64,000 bases of DNA from an uncultured Collinsella sp. (lineage in GTDB: Bacteria > Actinomycetota > Coriobacteriia > Coriobacteriales > Coriobacteriaceae): the NCBI GenBank assembly GCA_958450865.1, contig CAUDNY010000007.1:1-64000 (forward strand), given 5' to 3'. Positions 1 to 8,335 of this stretch are shown here, piece by piece. The notes beneath the pieces are model-generated. The model was given only the letters and a program-made list of their open reading frames with translations. It made no database searches and was not told the DNA's origin. The stretch's first letter is position 1. Each line of letters opens with the position of its first letter. A program made the position numbers and the translations under genes.

Positions 1-4
1 GCAT
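1..4 (-). CDS. 5' tip of a CDS cut by the left window edge
   Basis: Read on the minus strand, a consensus AGGAGG ribosome site (positions 13-18) sits 8 nt before an ATG at 4-2, so a gene probably starts here and runs off the window. A TAAAAT hexamer on the minus strand (positions 45-50) could be its -10 box. Nothing can be said about the product. Confidence 0.4.
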
Positions 5-148
5 AAAAGAAACCTCCTGTAAGGTTGCTCCGATAACGCCTGAGATTTTACCACGACATACCCGAGCATAAACGTTCGTTTGTTCACGAATATGGCTACT
101 TTAACGAGTTTTCATACCGCTTGCCGCCCCAGAACGGCCGTTGACGAG

Positions 149-180
149 TTTAGGGGTTGACGTAGTTGTCAACCCCTAAA
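149..180 (-). terminator. Perfect 13-bp hairpin after the AEC transporter gene
   Basis: Arms 149-161 and 168-180 are perfect inverted repeats (TTTAGGGGTTGAC) around a 6-nt loop. The hairpin lies 10 nt beyond the stop of the last gene of the beta-glucoside operon and before the next minus-strand gene. It has no clear U tract, so it is terminator-like by position and stem strength rather than a textbook intrinsic terminator. Confidence 0.55.
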
Positions 181-190
181 TGCCAGTCAG

Positions 191-1111
191 CTATACGATT
201 ACCAAAGACGCAAGCTCAAGCATGATGGGCATGGTGATGAGCGACAGAATCGTCGACAGCGTCACCAAGCCAATTCCAAACTTATAGTTACCACCGTATT
301 TCTCGGACAAGATGGCTGCAAACGACGCGACAGGCGCACCGAGAGCGATGAGCATCGTTAGGCGAATCTTGGCGTCAATCCACGGGAAAAGCGCCAAGAT
401 GCCAACAACGATCGCCGGGATGATGACAAGTCGCACTAAGCTGACGAGATAGGCCTTTTTACTCGTAACGACAGCGCGCATATCGCTCTGCGCCAAATAG
501 GCTCCAAGCACAAGCATCACAAGACCCGTATTGAGCGCACCCAGGTCATCGAGAATCGTCGCCATCAGCGCAGGCGGATGGATTGAAAAGAAAAAGCAAA
601 CAAGGCCGACCAAGATCATGATGAGATTGGGGTTAGTGATGCAGTTTTTTAACGACATCTGGCTTTTGTCGCCCGAAACTAACCACACGCCATACGTCCA
701 AATGAAAAACGTGAGGCATGAGACTCCGATGGAGAGGTAGAAAACATATTCGGACCCGAACACGCCCATAACAATGGGAACCCCAATAAAGCCGCTGTTG
801 GAAAATATGGCTCCGTAGCGGGCAACGCCATCCTCCTTTTTAAAGAACAGACGTGTGAGCGGAATCGAAATTAGTGTGACCACAACGGTAAGCACGAAGC
901 AGAATCCCGCATCGCGAATCATGTTGGGGTCGAAGTCGACCATAAGGGTTCTCAGCGTAATGCAGGGATACGCCACGTAGATGACGACATTGGCCATCTG
1001 GCTCGTACCCTTACGGTCGATAATCTTCATGCGGTAGAGAGCATAGCCAATCGCCATCAAGATAAACATGATGACAATCTGATTGATAAGCGCGGCAACC
1101 GCTCCTCCCAT
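191..1111 (-). CDS. AEC family transporter (auxin efflux carrier / malate permease type)
   Basis: A 306-aa protein that is almost entirely hydrophobic, with about ten predicted membrane segments and the usual length for the AEC family. The motif NSGFIGVP (about residues 105-112) matches the conserved first-half core of these carriers. AEC members move small organic anions such as malate; the substrate here is unknown. The ATG overlaps the TAA of the upstream 6-phospho-beta-glucosidase gene by one base (TAATG), and AGGAG lies 5 nt upstream. It is therefore translationally coupled as the last gene of the beta-glucoside operon. It might export a fermentation acid or import an aglycone-derived acid; this is inference only. 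Confidence 0.85.
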   Translation of the reverse strand: MGGAVAALINQIVIMFILMAIGYALYRMKIIDRKGTSQMANVVIYVAYPCITLRTLMVDFDPNMIRDAGFCFVLTVVVTLISIPLTRLFFKKEDGVARYGAIFSNSGFIGVPIVMGVFGSEYVFYLSIGVSCLTFFIWTYGVWLVSGDKSQMSLKNCITNPNLIMILVGLVCFFFSIHPPALMATILDDLGALNTGLVMLVLGAYLAQSDMRAVVTSKKAYLVSLVRLVIIPAIVVGILALFPWIDAKIRLTMLIALGAPVASFAAILSEKYGGNYKFGIGLVTLSTILSLITMPIMLELASLVIV

Positions 1112-2544
1112 TACAGCTCCTCGCCGTTGGTCTCAATAACTTTCTTGTACCAGTAGAAGCTCTTTTTACGCGAGCGCTCCATAGTGCCGCTGCCGTCATC
1201 ATGTTTATCGACGTAGACAAATCCGTAGCGTTTGGCCATCTCTCCATCGGCATTGCTCACCAGGTCGATGCAGCCCCAAGGCGTGTACCCCCAGACCTCA
1301 ACGCCATCCTTGATGGCCTCGGCCATAGCCTTGATGTGGTCACGCAGGTACTCGATACGATAGTCATCGTCGATGGATCCATCCGGGTTGACCTCATCGC
1401 GGCAGCCGAGGCCGTTCTCAACCACCATAATGGGGATTTGATAGCGCTCGTACACCTGGTTGAGCATGATACGAAGACCCATGGGGTCGATTGGCCACTC
1501 CCACGCAGTCTCTTTAAGATAGGGATTCTTGGCGCCGCCGAGAAGGTTACCGCTCGTCTCCTCGGCAGGATCGGTGCTTGCGCACTGGCTCTGATAGTAG
1601 CTGTGCGTATAGAAATCGACTGTACCTTCTTTGAGAATCTTACGGTCCTCGTCGGTAATATCGAGCGTCACGCCCTCCTCGTCCCAGATGCGCTGGGCAA
1701 AGTAGGGGTACTCGCCGCGCACTTGAACATCGGAACAGTAGTAGTTGCGATACTGGTTACGTTCGCGGGCAAGTTCGACGTCTGCAGGGTTGGGGGTGAG
1801 CGGATAGGCCAGCATGTAGGCAATCATGCAGCCCATCTTGTTGTCGGGGTCGATCTCATGCCCCGCCTTGACCGCAAGAGCGCTTGCGACAAACTGATGG
1901 TGCAGCGCCTGCAAACGCTTCTGCGGGTCATCTTTCTGATGGCGCAGGTCGAAGGAGCCCGGGTTGAGAATACCGAGACTCATGTAGTTGCCAAGGGACA
2001 TCATGCCGCAATTAATCTCGTTGAACGTGAGCCAGTAGCGGCACTTGCCCTTGAAATGCTCCATGACGGTCTTGGCATACTTCACATAGCAGTCAATAGC
2101 CTCGCGCGAAGCCCAGCCATCGACCTTCTGGCACATGGCAAAGGGCATCTCGTAATGACTCAGTGTCACGAGCGGCTCGATGCCGTACTTATGGCACTCG
2201 TCCATCACGCGATCGTAAAACGCGAGGCCAGCGTCGTTGGGCTCATCTTCGAATCCCGTTGGGAAGATGCGAGGCCAGTTCATCGAGAAACGAAAGACCT
2301 TGAATCCCATCTCGGCGAGCAAGGCGATGTCTTCTTTGTAGTGATGGTAGAAATCGACACCATCGTGACAGGGATAGAGCTTGTTGGGGTCGAGCTCGGG
2401 CGTGATCTCGCGCGGGTGGTGATGGTTGCCGTTAGTAGCCATATCCATGCAACTCGGACCCTTGCCGTCTACGTCCCAGGCTCCCTCGAACTGATTGGCA
2501 GCAGTCGCGCCGCCCCAAAGAAAGTCTTTAGGAAAAACACCCAT
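1111..2544 (-). CDS. 6-phospho-beta-glucosidase, GH1 (copy 2)
   Basis: A 477-aa GH1 enzyme that hydrolyses beta-glucosides phosphorylated by the PTS, releasing glucose-6-phosphate. The acid/base glutamate is E176 in TFNEIN and the nucleophile is E376 in VVENGLG. The phosphate-binding trio of the phospho-specific subgroup is visible near the C-terminus (S430, K438, Y440 in the SNADGEMAKRY region). A GAGGA ribosome site precedes the ATG. It lies downstream of a paralogous glucosidase gene, with a 66-nt gap that contains a hairpin, and upstream of the AEC gene. The two paralogs differ in their N-terminal loops, so they may prefer different aglycones or linkages. Confidence 0.93.
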   Translation of the reverse strand: MGVFPKDFLWGGATAANQFEGAWDVDGKGPSCMDMATNGNHHHPREITPELDPNKLYPCHDGVDFYHHYKEDIALLAEMGFKVFRFSMNWPRIFPTGFEDEPNDAGLAFYDRVMDECHKYGIEPLVTLSHYEMPFAMCQKVDGWASREAIDCYVKYAKTVMEHFKGKCRYWLTFNEINCGMMSLGNYMSLGILNPGSFDLRHQKDDPQKRLQALHHQFVASALAVKAGHEIDPDNKMGCMIAYMLAYPLTPNPADVELARERNQYRNYYCSDVQVRGEYPYFAQRIWDEEGVTLDITDEDRKILKEGTVDFYTHSYYQSQCASTDPAEETSGNLLGGAKNPYLKETAWEWPIDPMGLRIMLNQVYERYQIPIMVVENGLGCRDEVNPDGSIDDDYRIEYLRDHIKAMAEAIKDGVEVWGYTPWGCIDLVSNADGEMAKRYGFVYVDKHDDGSGTMERSRKKSFYWYKKVIETNGEEL

Positions 2545-2569
2545 GGTCGTCCTCTTTTCTATAGGAAAC

Positions 2570-2590
2570 GGGCCGTCATCGCGACGGCCC
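2570..2590 (-). other. Intercistronic hairpin between the two glucosidase genes
   Basis: GGGCCGTC (2570-2577) pairs with GACGGCCC (2583-2590) around a 5-nt loop. There is no U tract, so it is more likely a processing or mRNA-stability hairpin than a full terminator. Confidence 0.5.
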
Positions 2591-2610
2591 TCACACTTGT
2601 TGAATGAAAG

Positions 2611-4074
2611 CTAGTCGAGGTCAGCACCGTTGGTGGCGATAACCTTCTGGTACCAATCGAAGCTCTTCTTCTTAGAGCGTGCATAGGTACCGTTGCCCTC
2701 ATTGTCGAGGTCGACATAGATAAAGCCGTACCGTTTGTCCATTTCGCACGTCGACATCGAGACAAGGTCGATGCACCCCCACGGGGTATAGCCCATCACG
2801 TCGACACCTTCCTCAATAGCAGCGCCGATGGCCTTAATGTGCTCACGGAAGTAATCGATGCGATAGTCATCGTCAATCGTGCCGTCTTCGTTGACCTTAT
2901 CGTAGGCACCAAGACCGTTCTCGACGATAAAGAGCGGCTTATGGTAGCGGTCCTGCATATCGATCAGCGCGTAGGTGAGGCCATCGGGGTCGACCTGCCA
3001 ACCCCAGTCAGAAATGGGCAGGAAGGGGTTCTTGACGCCGGTAGCAAGGTTTCCTCCGACTTTCTCGCGCTTGTCCGCATCAATGGAGTCAACCATCGAC
3101 ATGTAATACGAAAACGAGACGAAATCGACCGGATACTGCTTGAGAATGGCCTCGTCACCCATGCCGAACTCGACGTGGATGCCCTTGCGCTTCCAATAGT
3201 TGAGCACATGCTGCGGATACTCGCCAAGTACCTGGACATCGCTATAGAAGTAGTTATCGCGGTTGTCCTTCTGCGCAAGCAGCATGTTTTTGGGATTGCA
3301 GTTCTCGGGATAGGTGAGGGTGCGCGTGACCATGCAGCCCATCTGAGCACCGGGAACCATCTCGTGCAGCATCTTGGTGGCAAGGGCGCTCGCCACAAAC
3401 TGATTGTGCACGCACTGGTAGATAAGCTCCTCGCGCTTATCCTCGGGATAGCGCTCGGTGCAAACGCCGATCGTGGTCCAGGGATGGCGGAACACAGAGT
3501 CGATCTCATTGAATGTGAGCCAATAGGTAACGTACTTTCCAAACTCGCGGAAGCAGACTTCGCAGAAGCGCAAGAAGAAGTCGATGACTTCGCGCTTGCC
3601 CCAACCATCGTAGTGGTTTGCCAAATAGAGCGGCATCTCGTAGTGGTGAAGCGTCACAAGTGGCTCAATGCCCGCATCCTTCATGGTGCGGAACAGGTCG
3701 CGGTAGTAGTCGATGCCGGCCTGAAGCGGCTCTTCCTCTGCACCCGTGGGGAACAGGCGGGTCCACTGAATGGATACGCGCAGCGTCTTGAAGCCCATCT
3801 CCTGGAAAAGCGCAATGTCCTCCTTATAGCGATGGAAGAAGTCAATGCCGTGACGCTTGGGATACATGTGGGTGTCGGCCGAGGCCTCGGCCTCCTTGAT
3901 TTGCTCATCGGTGATCCCGTGCAACGCCGCGTAGTCCTTTTTGTCGACCTTGGGCTTATAGGTGGTGCAATCGGCGACCGAAAGGCCCTTGCCATCCACA
4001 TCCCAGGCTCCCTCGCACTGGTTGGCGGCAGTCGCGCCGCCCCACAAAAAGCCTTCGGGGAACACGTAGCTCAT
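2611..4074 (-). CDS. 6-phospho-beta-glucosidase, GH1 (copy 1)
   Basis: A 487-aa GH1 6-phospho-beta-glucosidase. The acid/base glutamate is E190 (TFNEID), the nucleophile is E385 (IVENGLG), and the phosphate-site residues are S440, K447 and Y449 (CEMDKRYGF). Compared with the copy encoded downstream, it has a longer N-terminal loop rich in K/D/E (about residues 38-70), which could shape substrate choice. AAGGAG lies just before the ATG. The gene follows the PTS IIC gene with a 99-nt gap holding a terminator-like hairpin, so it may be expressed at a lower level than the transporter genes. It acts in the cytoplasm on products of the adjacent PTS. Confidence 0.93.
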   Translation of the reverse strand: MSYVFPEGFLWGGATAANQCEGAWDVDGKGLSVADCTTYKPKVDKKDYAALHGITDEQIKEAEASADTHMYPKRHGIDFFHRYKEDIALFQEMGFKTLRVSIQWTRLFPTGAEEEPLQAGIDYYRDLFRTMKDAGIEPLVTLHHYEMPLYLANHYDGWGKREVIDFFLRFCEVCFREFGKYVTYWLTFNEIDSVFRHPWTTIGVCTERYPEDKREELIYQCVHNQFVASALATKMLHEMVPGAQMGCMVTRTLTYPENCNPKNMLLAQKDNRDNYFYSDVQVLGEYPQHVLNYWKRKGIHVEFGMGDEAILKQYPVDFVSFSYYMSMVDSIDADKREKVGGNLATGVKNPFLPISDWGWQVDPDGLTYALIDMQDRYHKPLFIVENGLGAYDKVNEDGTIDDDYRIDYFREHIKAIGAAIEEGVDVMGYTPWGCIDLVSMSTCEMDKRYGFIYVDLDNEGNGTYARSKKKSFDWYQKVIATNGADLD

Positions 4075-4092
4075 GGTTATCTCCTTAGGTTG

Positions 4093-4131
4093 AAAAAGAG
4101 GGACGCAGCGCTCCCGTGCACCGCGCCCCTC
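4093..4131 (-). terminator. Intrinsic terminator or attenuator inside the beta-glucoside operon
   Basis: On the minus strand, GAGGGGCGC (4131-4123) pairs with GCGTCCCTC (4106-4098), 9 bp with one G-U, followed at once by TTTTT. It lies between PTS IIC and the first glucosidase gene, so it should cap or modulate read-through. A second 6-bp hairpin (4148-4163) sits right after the IIC stop. Confidence 0.65.
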
Positions 4132-4173
4132 GTAGTTACAGGCATATTATCGGACAGCCGATAGGTGTAGTAA

Positions 4174-5484
4174 TTAGGCCTGAGCAGCCTCTTCCTGCTC
4201 CTTCTTGGCCAGCTTGCTGTTGGCGAGGACGAAGGGGATCCAGATAAGGACGCCCACGACGAGCTCGATGAGCTGGACCACGACGCCCTGCCAGCCATGA
4301 CCGACAAAAGCGTTGAGAAGAATGGGTACACCGAAGGGGACGTCGACCGTGTTGCAGGGAAGGAAGCCGATAGAGGTTGCAAACATGGCAATGGCAACGC
4401 AGATACCGGAACCAAAAGCAAACGGAATTGCGTAGATCGGGTTCAAGACCAGAGGGATACCGAAGACGACGGGCTCGGAGATGCCGCAGATGCCAGGCAG
4501 GAAACCGAGCTTAGCGATAGCCTTTTCCTCATCGCGCTTGGAGCACAGGAAAATAGCGATGATGAGGCAGAGGGTCATACCGGCGCCACCGGGAGCAACG
4601 AAGCAGTTCCAAAAACCCATGGTGAACGGAGAATCGGGCATGGTGCCAGCGGCAAGGGCGGCGGTGTTGGCGGCGATTGCAGCATTGAACATGGGGTTGC
4701 GCACCGGGGAAACAATGAGACCGCCATGGATACCGAGAACCCAGAAGAGCTGGGACACGACAACGATGATGACAACGCCAGCCGGAGTCTTGAAGGCCGC
4801 CTCGAGCGGAGCCTGCATAAGGCCGTAGATCCAGTCGTTGATGTAGGAGCCGGTAAGGGCTTGGAAGCCAAGGCCGAAGATAGCGCTCACGACGAGGACA
4901 ATAAAGACCGGAATCATAACGTTGAAGGACTGGGAGATACCAGAGGGAACCGAAGGAGGCATCTTGATCTTGATCTGGTCGATCTTAGAGAGCCAGCAGA
5001 AAAGCGAACCGAACACAACGGCCGTGATCATGCCGACAAAAAGACCCTGAGCGCCCATCTGGGTGGTAAGCAGACCAGACACCGGAGCCTCGAGAGCCGT
5101 GCCGGCACCGTCAACCTTGATGGAGGTGCAAATCATGGAAATGTAGGCCGCCACGGAAACGAGTGCGGTAGGATACTCCGGAGCCTTCTTGGCGCGAGCC
5201 AGGTAAAGGCCAATCAGGAAGGTAATGGGCACCGTCATGAAGGACATGGTGCAGTAGTTGATGGCGGAAAATGCCGGCTCAAGCCCCGCGAGCGCGGGAA
5301 CCCATTGCGCAAGCCCCGTCGTGGTGGAAGAGACTAACGTCTTGAGCAGCGTGCCCATAGAGCCCACGATAACGAAGGGCATAAACGCGGTAAAGGCATC
5401 CTTGATTGCGGAGAGATATACGTTGTCGCCTACTTTTTCTGCGACAACCATCATCACATCTTCGAATTTCTCGGAGAAAGCCAT
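4174..5484 (-). CDS. celB: PTS system cellobiose-type IIC permease
   Basis: A 436-aa membrane component of a lactose/cellobiose-family PTS. It forms the translocation path for beta-glucosides such as cellobiose and presents the sugar for phosphorylation by IIB. Visible landmarks are the GIHGG segment (251-255) and ISEPVVFG (335-342), the substrate-binding signature of EIIC-cel proteins, among roughly ten hydrophobic segments. Length matches CelB/LicC proteins. It follows separate IIB and IIA genes in the same minus-strand operon and precedes two 6-phospho-beta-glucosidase genes. The exact sugar (cellobiose, salicin, gentiobiose) cannot be read from sequence. Confidence 0.92.
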   Translation of the reverse strand: MAFSEKFEDVMMVVAEKVGDNVYLSAIKDAFTAFMPFVIVGSMGTLLKTLVSSTTTGLAQWVPALAGLEPAFSAINYCTMSFMTVPITFLIGLYLARAKKAPEYPTALVSVAAYISMICTSIKVDGAGTALEAPVSGLLTTQMGAQGLFVGMITAVVFGSLFCWLSKIDQIKIKMPPSVPSGISQSFNVMIPVFIVLVVSAIFGLGFQALTGSYINDWIYGLMQAPLEAAFKTPAGVVIIVVVSQLFWVLGIHGGLIVSPVRNPMFNAAIAANTAALAAGTMPDSPFTMGFWNCFVAPGGAGMTLCLIIAIFLCSKRDEEKAIAKLGFLPGICGISEPVVFGIPLVLNPIYAIPFAFGSGICVAIAMFATSIGFLPCNTVDVPFGVPILLNAFVGHGWQGVVVQLIELVVGVLIWIPFVLANSKLAKKEQEEAAQA

Positions 5485-5530
5485 ATGATGTACCTGCTTT
5501 CGAAAGTTAATGACGTGCTTTCGGATGTAG

Positions 5531-5560
5531 GCCGCTGTCGAGTGCTAGTCGCACAGCGGC
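5531..5560. other. Hairpin between PTS IIB and IIC genes
   Basis: GCCGCTGT (5531-5538) pairs with ACAGCGGC (5553-5560). On the plus strand it is followed by GATTTTTGG, so it could stop antisense transcription. On the sense (minus) strand there is no U tract and it would act as a stability or processing element. Confidence 0.45.
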
Positions 5561-5581
5561 GATTTTTGGGCTATAGAGCCC

Positions 5582-5890
5582 TTATGCCTTGGCGACCAGG
5601 TCCTCCGCCTGCTTGAGGACCTTGGCGCCATCGCAGCTGCCGTAGGCAACTGGATCGATTACGGCAACGGGAGCTTTGCCGTCAACGACTTTGGTGAGCT
5701 TGCGCTGAAGATGGCGGACCTGCGGACCAAGCAGCAAAACGTCAAAGTTTCCAAGCTCCTCGGCAACCTGACCTTGCTCGACGGCCCAGATCTTGTAATC
5801 ATCCTTACCCTGGGCCTTGGCGGCCTCTTCCATCTTGCTCACAACAAGCGAGGTGCTCATACCAGCACAGCAAGCCAACATGATGTTCAT
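5582..5890 (-). CDS. celA: PTS system cellobiose-type IIB
   Basis: A 102-aa cytoplasmic phosphocarrier. The phosphocysteine loop CCAGMSTSLVVSKM (residues 7-20) is diagnostic for IIB of the lactose/cellobiose family; C7 aligns with the phosphorylated cysteine, and a second cysteine (C8) follows. It receives phosphate from IIA and passes it to the sugar bound in IIC. AAAGGAG precedes the ATG at a good distance. It is encoded between IIA (63-nt gap) and IIC (97-nt gap). Confidence 0.93.
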   Translation of the reverse strand: MNIMLACCAGMSTSLVVSKMEEAAKAQGKDDYKIWAVEQGQVAEELGNFDVLLLGPQVRHLQRKLTKVVDGKAPVAVIDPVAYGSCDGAKVLKQAEDLVAKA

Positions 5891-5953
5891 AACGGACTCC
5901 TTTCAAAAGCGCTCATCTTGGGCGCTTGATCGACCAAACTCGGTATTATTGGG

Positions 5954-6274
5954 CTATTTGCCCTCGTACTTATCGCGATAAAGCTCGATGAAGCGCTCAG
6001 CAAAATCACTCGCCATGATGGCCATCGTCAGATGATCCTCGGCATGGATCAAGATGATGTTGATATCAACCTCGTTGCCGTTTGCCTCGGCCTGAGTGAG
6101 CTCGAACTGCATCTTGTGGGCAGCGCTCATCTCGGACTGCGCCTCGGCGAGCTGTTTCTCGGCCTCTTCGAAATCGCCATCATGGGCGGCGTCGATTGCC
6201 ATGAGCGCGGCGGACTTGGCGTTGCCCGCATGCAGGATGATTTGAAGGGCATTTTCATATTTGCTCTCGTCCAT
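5954..6274 (-). CDS. celC: PTS system cellobiose/lactose-type IIA
   Basis: A 106-aa all-helical phosphocarrier. HAEDH at residues 77-81 matches the HAQDH active-site motif of IIA-Lac/Cel proteins: H77 is the expected phospho-histidine and D80 the trimer metal ligand. It passes phosphate from HPr to IIB. The AAGGAG ribosome site overlaps the stop region of the upstream regulator gene (12-nt gap), so regulator and PTS are one transcription unit. Confidence 0.93.
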   Translation of the reverse strand: MDESKYENALQIILHAGNAKSAALMAIDAAHDGDFEEAEKQLAEAQSEMSAAHKMQFELTQAEANGNEVDINIILIHAEDHLTMAIMASDFAERFIELYRDKYEGK

Positions 6275-6286
6275 CGGTGTCTCCTT

Positions 6287-8215
6287 CTACTCGTTGTTGT
6301 CTGTTTTTCCATACATATTCAAAAGCTTGACGACGGTCTCCCATCGTTGGTTGTCGACAAGCTCCTGGATAGCCTCTTTGCTGGTAAGCATCTTGGCCAT
6401 ACTGCGGTAGAAACGGTCAAGCTTCTTGTCCTTAGCCTTTGAGACTGATACTAGAAAGACCGCCCGCACCGCTTGCCCGTTCCATTCGACCGGCTCGCGC
6501 AGCAGTCCAACGCAAACAAACGTCTCGTCCGTCACCGCTTTGACCGAATGGGGCATAGCGACCTGATTGCCAAAACTCGTTTGCGCGAGTTCCTCGCGAC
6601 GCATGACCAGCTGCTTAAACTCGTCAGGCACGTTACGCATGGCGGCGACCTGCTCGCATAGAATTGAGATGACCTCGTTCTTGTCTGCCGCGACTATATC
6701 GGAGACAAAAAGGTCAGCCGAAAAATAAGGTGCAAGGTCGCCGGTAACATTTGCACCGGCAAGAATCTCACGAACATCGTGCATATCATCGGCATCGAGA
6801 AAGAAGCTCACCTCGCGCACGGGCACCGGAAGCGCTCGATGCAGGGGCACCGTGGTAAAAACGTAATCAATACCCGTCATATCAATACTGTCGATATGGG
6901 AGGCATCGCAGGTCACGATCTTGTCCACGAGAGCACCGAACTCTTGGCGGTATCGGTACTCGAGGAGCTTGGCGCTTCCCTGTCCGCTCGCGCACACTAC
7001 GAGGATGTTCTTACGCGGGACCTCGCTCTTCTGGCGCTCAAGCGCCAAGGCGAAGGCGAGTGCGATATAGCCGATCTCGTCATCGGAAAGACGGCTTCCG
7101 TAGTGCTCGGCGAGGATGACCGACGAATCGAGTGCCATCGAATACGCGAGCGCGAAGCGCTCCTTGATATCGGCAAGCAGCGGGTTATCGATATGCATGC
7201 GATATTTGAGACGCACGGCAAGCGGAACGATATGACGCGCAAGGTTCATGCGGAGCTCAAGATCGCCGCGGAAATCAAAGTGATAGGAATCCCAGATGCA
7301 CTCGAGCATCTCGGTGACCACGTCCCAAACCTCGTCGGAAATTACGAGGCCTTCATCGGCACCATCAGGACTAGCATACAGGGACTGCTTGCCCGCAAGG
7401 TGAATGGCGATATAGGCAACTTCCTCCTCTGGGAGCCGAATGTCGAAAGCCTTCTCGATACCCAAAGCCACACACCCGGCCACCGCAAACTCACGCGCCG
7501 TACGTAACTTCTCAATATGTTCGGCTTCGAGCGGAACGTAGCAGTGCTCGCGAATTCGCCAAATGGCGACTGCGATATGAACCAGCAGGTTTTGATAGGC
7601 CGCCGAGTTGATTTGGAAGCCTTCCTCGGCAATGACCTCATTAACACAGGTGGCAATCGTGTCGAGGGTCACCTGGTTCTGAGAATCATTCTCACGGTGC
7701 TCTGCAAGCTTGTCGAGCGTAAGGCTTGCCAGGCAGAGACGGCGCGACATCTCCGAGCCGCTCACGCGAATCCCGTAATGGGGACGCCGTTCAAGCGTGA
7801 GATCGAACTTAGCCAGCTGCGTCTCAACCCGCTTAAGATCGCCTGAAATAGCATTGCGGGATACATAGAGGATCTCCGAAAGATCGTCCAAGGTGATCCA
7901 GTCGACGCGACTCAACAGGTCGTTCAGCAAGTACTCAACGCGTCCCTCGCTCGTAGAGGGAATTGACTTGAGACCCCCATTGGATGCATCGTCCTTGATC
8001 GAGCGGTATGCGTCGCAATCGCTGATATTGAGGGTATAACCCCCGCCACGGCGTTTATGGATATGGGCCTGAGGCTCGAGGACAGCGTTAAGCTTCTTGA
8101 CATAAGTACGAATCGTGCGATCGCTCACGCCAAACTTTTCGCAAAGGCGAGCGGGCGAAACATCGGGATTAGCCTCTATGCAGTCAAGTACTTTTTGAAC
8201 CTGTGAATCTAACAC
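6287..8215 (-). CDS. PRD-containing transcriptional activator (LicR/MtlR type)
   Basis: A 642-aa regulator of the operon. Order of domains: two N-terminal helix-turn-helix segments (about residues 20-45 and 112-133), PRD1 with H213 and H272, PRD2 with H328, a IIB-like domain with C408 (VVCASGQGSAK), and a mannitol/fructose-type EIIA domain with H556 (AMPHS). PTS phosphorylation of these residues tunes such activators to sugar supply and glycolytic flux. The second PRD2 histidine position holds F388 (YIALAF), so PRD2 has only one phosphorylatable site. I chose GTG at 8215 because GGAGG lies 10 nt upstream; an ATG at 8236 has no ribosome site. It is first in the operon and probably controls itself and the PTS/glucosidase genes. 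Confidence 0.88.
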   Translation of the reverse strand: MLDSQVQKVLDCIEANPDVSPARLCEKFGVSDRTIRTYVKKLNAVLEPQAHIHKRRGGGYTLNISDCDAYRSIKDDASNGGLKSIPSTSEGRVEYLLNDLLSRVDWITLDDLSEILYVSRNAISGDLKRVETQLAKFDLTLERRPHYGIRVSGSEMSRRLCLASLTLDKLAEHRENDSQNQVTLDTIATCVNEVIAEEGFQINSAAYQNLLVHIAVAIWRIREHCYVPLEAEHIEKLRTAREFAVAGCVALGIEKAFDIRLPEEEVAYIAIHLAGKQSLYASPDGADEGLVISDEVWDVVTEMLECIWDSYHFDFRGDLELRMNLARHIVPLAVRLKYRMHIDNPLLADIKERFALAYSMALDSSVILAEHYGSRLSDDEIGYIALAFALALERQKSEVPRKNILVVCASGQGSAKLLEYRYRQEFGALVDKIVTCDASHIDSIDMTGIDYVFTTVPLHRALPVPVREVSFFLDADDMHDVREILAGANVTGDLAPYFSADLFVSDIVAADKNEVISILCEQVAAMRNVPDEFKQLVMRREELAQTSFGNQVAMPHSVKAVTDETFVCVGLLREPVEWNGQAVRAVFLVSVSKAKDKKLDRFYRSMAKMLTSKEAIQELVDNQRWETVVKLLNMYGKTDNNE

Positions 8216-8335
8216 CAGCGTTTCACCTCCCCGCATCTATCCGACAATTAGAAAGATACAATGTTTATGAAAGGCGTTCCACAATCTCGATTTCCCCAGA
8301 AGTCGGAAGTCTCTTGGGTGGAAACGGAAACCTGT

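Noticed and set aside
1201..2607. Long plus-strand open frame antisense to a 6-phospho-beta-glucosidase gene
   Set aside because: It is a mirror frame of a strongly supported gene with complete GH1 motifs; composition is His/Val/Asp-rich antisense style with no domain.
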